DNA of 64,000 nt from Flagellimonas meridianipacifica (GTDB taxonomy: Bacteria; Bacteroidota; Bacteroidia; Flavobacteriales; Flavobacteriaceae), in the NCBI RefSeq assembly GCF_003001695.1, contig NZ_PVYX01000002.1, positions 1,860,001 through 1,924,000 of the forward strand, given 5' to 3'. The notes under the pieces were generated by a model. The model did not search any database and was not told the DNA's origin. It saw only the letters and a list, made by a program, of their open reading frames with translations. The position numbers and the translations under genes are program-made. Position 1 is the stretch's first letter; each line of letters begins with the position of its first letter. Positions 63,157 through 64,000 of this stretch are shown here, one piece after another.

Positions 63157-64000
63157 TTATCGTTCTGAACTTCCTCTCAGTTTACGGACCTCATCCTCTA
63201 TCTTTTGGTACCAAATCTTTTCCATGATATCGCTCGCATGCATTCTATAGAATCTCGCCTTTTCAGGTTGGTCCAGTTTGTCATATGCCTTCGCAATTCC
63301 CTTGTAGGCCGGTACATACATATCGTTTATGTTCAAACACGCTTTTAAATGTCCGATAGCCTCATAGAAAAAACCATTATCAACCAACTCCATGGCAGTT
63401 TCGTACAACTCTTCAATATCCCTTATGTGCGTTTTTAGATCCAATGAGATAACATCCTCTGATTTTAGAGTCAGAAAGGAACAAGGGACTTCGCGCACAA
63501 CCTTTTCAGTGACACTACCCATAAACATGCGGTTGAGTCCTGTTCTTCCCGATGTTCCCATAATCAACAAATCAATCATCTTTTTTGAGACAGTACTCAA
63601 TATTTCTTCAGCTGGATTTCCTATAGGGGCTTCTTTGGTCCAGTTCACATCGGCCAAATTGAATTCCTCCAAAAAGGTTTCAAACTTTTCTTTTTCCTCT
63701 TTGCATTTCTCTTCATTTACCGTTTGTAAAAGATTATCGGAAGTTAACCATGATGCCTTGGCCTGTTCACAAACGTTAAGGATAGTCAGCTCAGATTTAA
63801 ATTTACGGGCCATTGTAATCGCATTTTGTAATGCCCGTTTTGAAGCTTCGGAAAAATCAACGGGACACAAAATATGATGGACATTGAGCAAAATCTCCTC
63901 TTTAATTACAAAAACAGGTTTTTCGCTCTTTTGGATAATGCGTTCGGCGGTGGTGCCCAACCGAAAAGTATCTGCTTTTTGGGTTTCTCCACATCCCACT
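63157..64000 (-). CDS. Universal stress protein fused to TPR-like helices, N-terminus outside the window
   Basis: 280 residues are seen; the frame runs off the right edge, and the apparent GTG start at 63999 is probably internal. Two Usp units: the end of the first (GCGETQKADTFRLGTTAERIIQ), then a complete second (HHILCPVDFSEASKRALQNA to LLIMGTSGRTGLNRMFMGSVTEKVVREVPCS). The ATP-type motif G-2x-G-9x-G is present as GTSGRTG...GSVTEKVV. The last 90 residues are TPR-like (EAIGHLKACLNIND, AYKGIAKAYDKLDQPEKARFY). It starts the V-ATPase operon, so it may regulate or assemble the enzyme. Confidence 0.8.
   Translation of the reverse strand, partial: VGCGETQKADTFRLGTTAERIIQKSEKPVFVIKEEILLNVHHILCPVDFSEASKRALQNAITMARKFKSELTILNVCEQAKASWLTSDNLLQTVNEEKCKEEKEKFETFLEEFNLADVNWTKEAPIGNPAEEILSTVSKKMIDLLIMGTSGRTGLNRMFMGSVTEKVVREVPCSFLTLKSEDVISLDLKTHIRDIEELYETAMELVDNGFFYEAIGHLKACLNINDMYVPAYKGIAKAYDKLDQPEKARFYRMHASDIMEKIWYQKIEDEVRKLRGSSER

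Overview
The window looks like a chromosomal segment of a marine-type member of the Flavobacteriaceae (phylum Bacteroidota). The genus cannot be fixed from sequence alone. Support comes from family content (DUF4270, DUF6090, DUF4907, outer-membrane barrels, Bacteroidota-style V-type ATPase with a DUF2764-like subunit), from weak Shine-Dalgarno sites, and from promoters of the Bacteroidota form TTG-N19-TAnnTTTG, for example before the yebC-like gene. No rRNA, CRISPR array or prophage was seen.

Bases 1 to about 12,180 are accessory. An AT-rich left edge carries a truncated acyltransferase, a VOC-fold protein and an aminoglycoside-adenylyltransferase-like protein. A richer-GC, entirely minus-strand block follows: a MacB/FtsX-type permease, an AraC-family regulator, then three VOC-fold proteins (two exported), an ABM-family monooxygenase, an exported NTF2/SnoaL-like protein, a small membrane protein and an Old Yellow Enzyme. 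The two operons of this block share a 21-bp-spaced direct repeat at identical distance from a matching -7 box, so they form a likely AraC-controlled regulon. Next is a 1,983-bp mobilisation element (MobC, relaxase, accessory protein) bounded by 90-bp imperfect inverted repeats. It ends about 160 bp from a tRNA-Arg/Pro/Ser cluster.

Bases 12,185 to 33,900 are mostly core functions: three tRNAs, a 7TM-HD phosphohydrolase, thiolase, NlpC/P60 peptidase, a TPR protein, gyrA, clpC, NAD(P)HX repair, thrA-thrB-thrC preceded by an attenuator-like threonine-rich leader peptide, gcvT, glutaminase and an SDR protein.

Bases 34,000 to 50,200 are an envelope region: a lipoprotein, a tightly coupled RND efflux operon (barrel, Spy-like, adaptor, pump, TolC), a FadL-like barrel with a DUF4270 lipoprotein, then divergently a second barrel of the same type, a kelch lipoprotein, a DUF4907 protein and a LytS/LytTR pair. 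A frameshifted DUF6090 gene and a pterin dehydratase follow.

Bases 50,200 to 64,000 hold the yebC-like gene, PEP carboxylase, a second two-component system, and a V-type ATPase operon (A, B, E, DUF2764-like, D, I, K) whose proteolipid carries sodium-type ligands. A universal-stress/TPR protein runs off the right edge.
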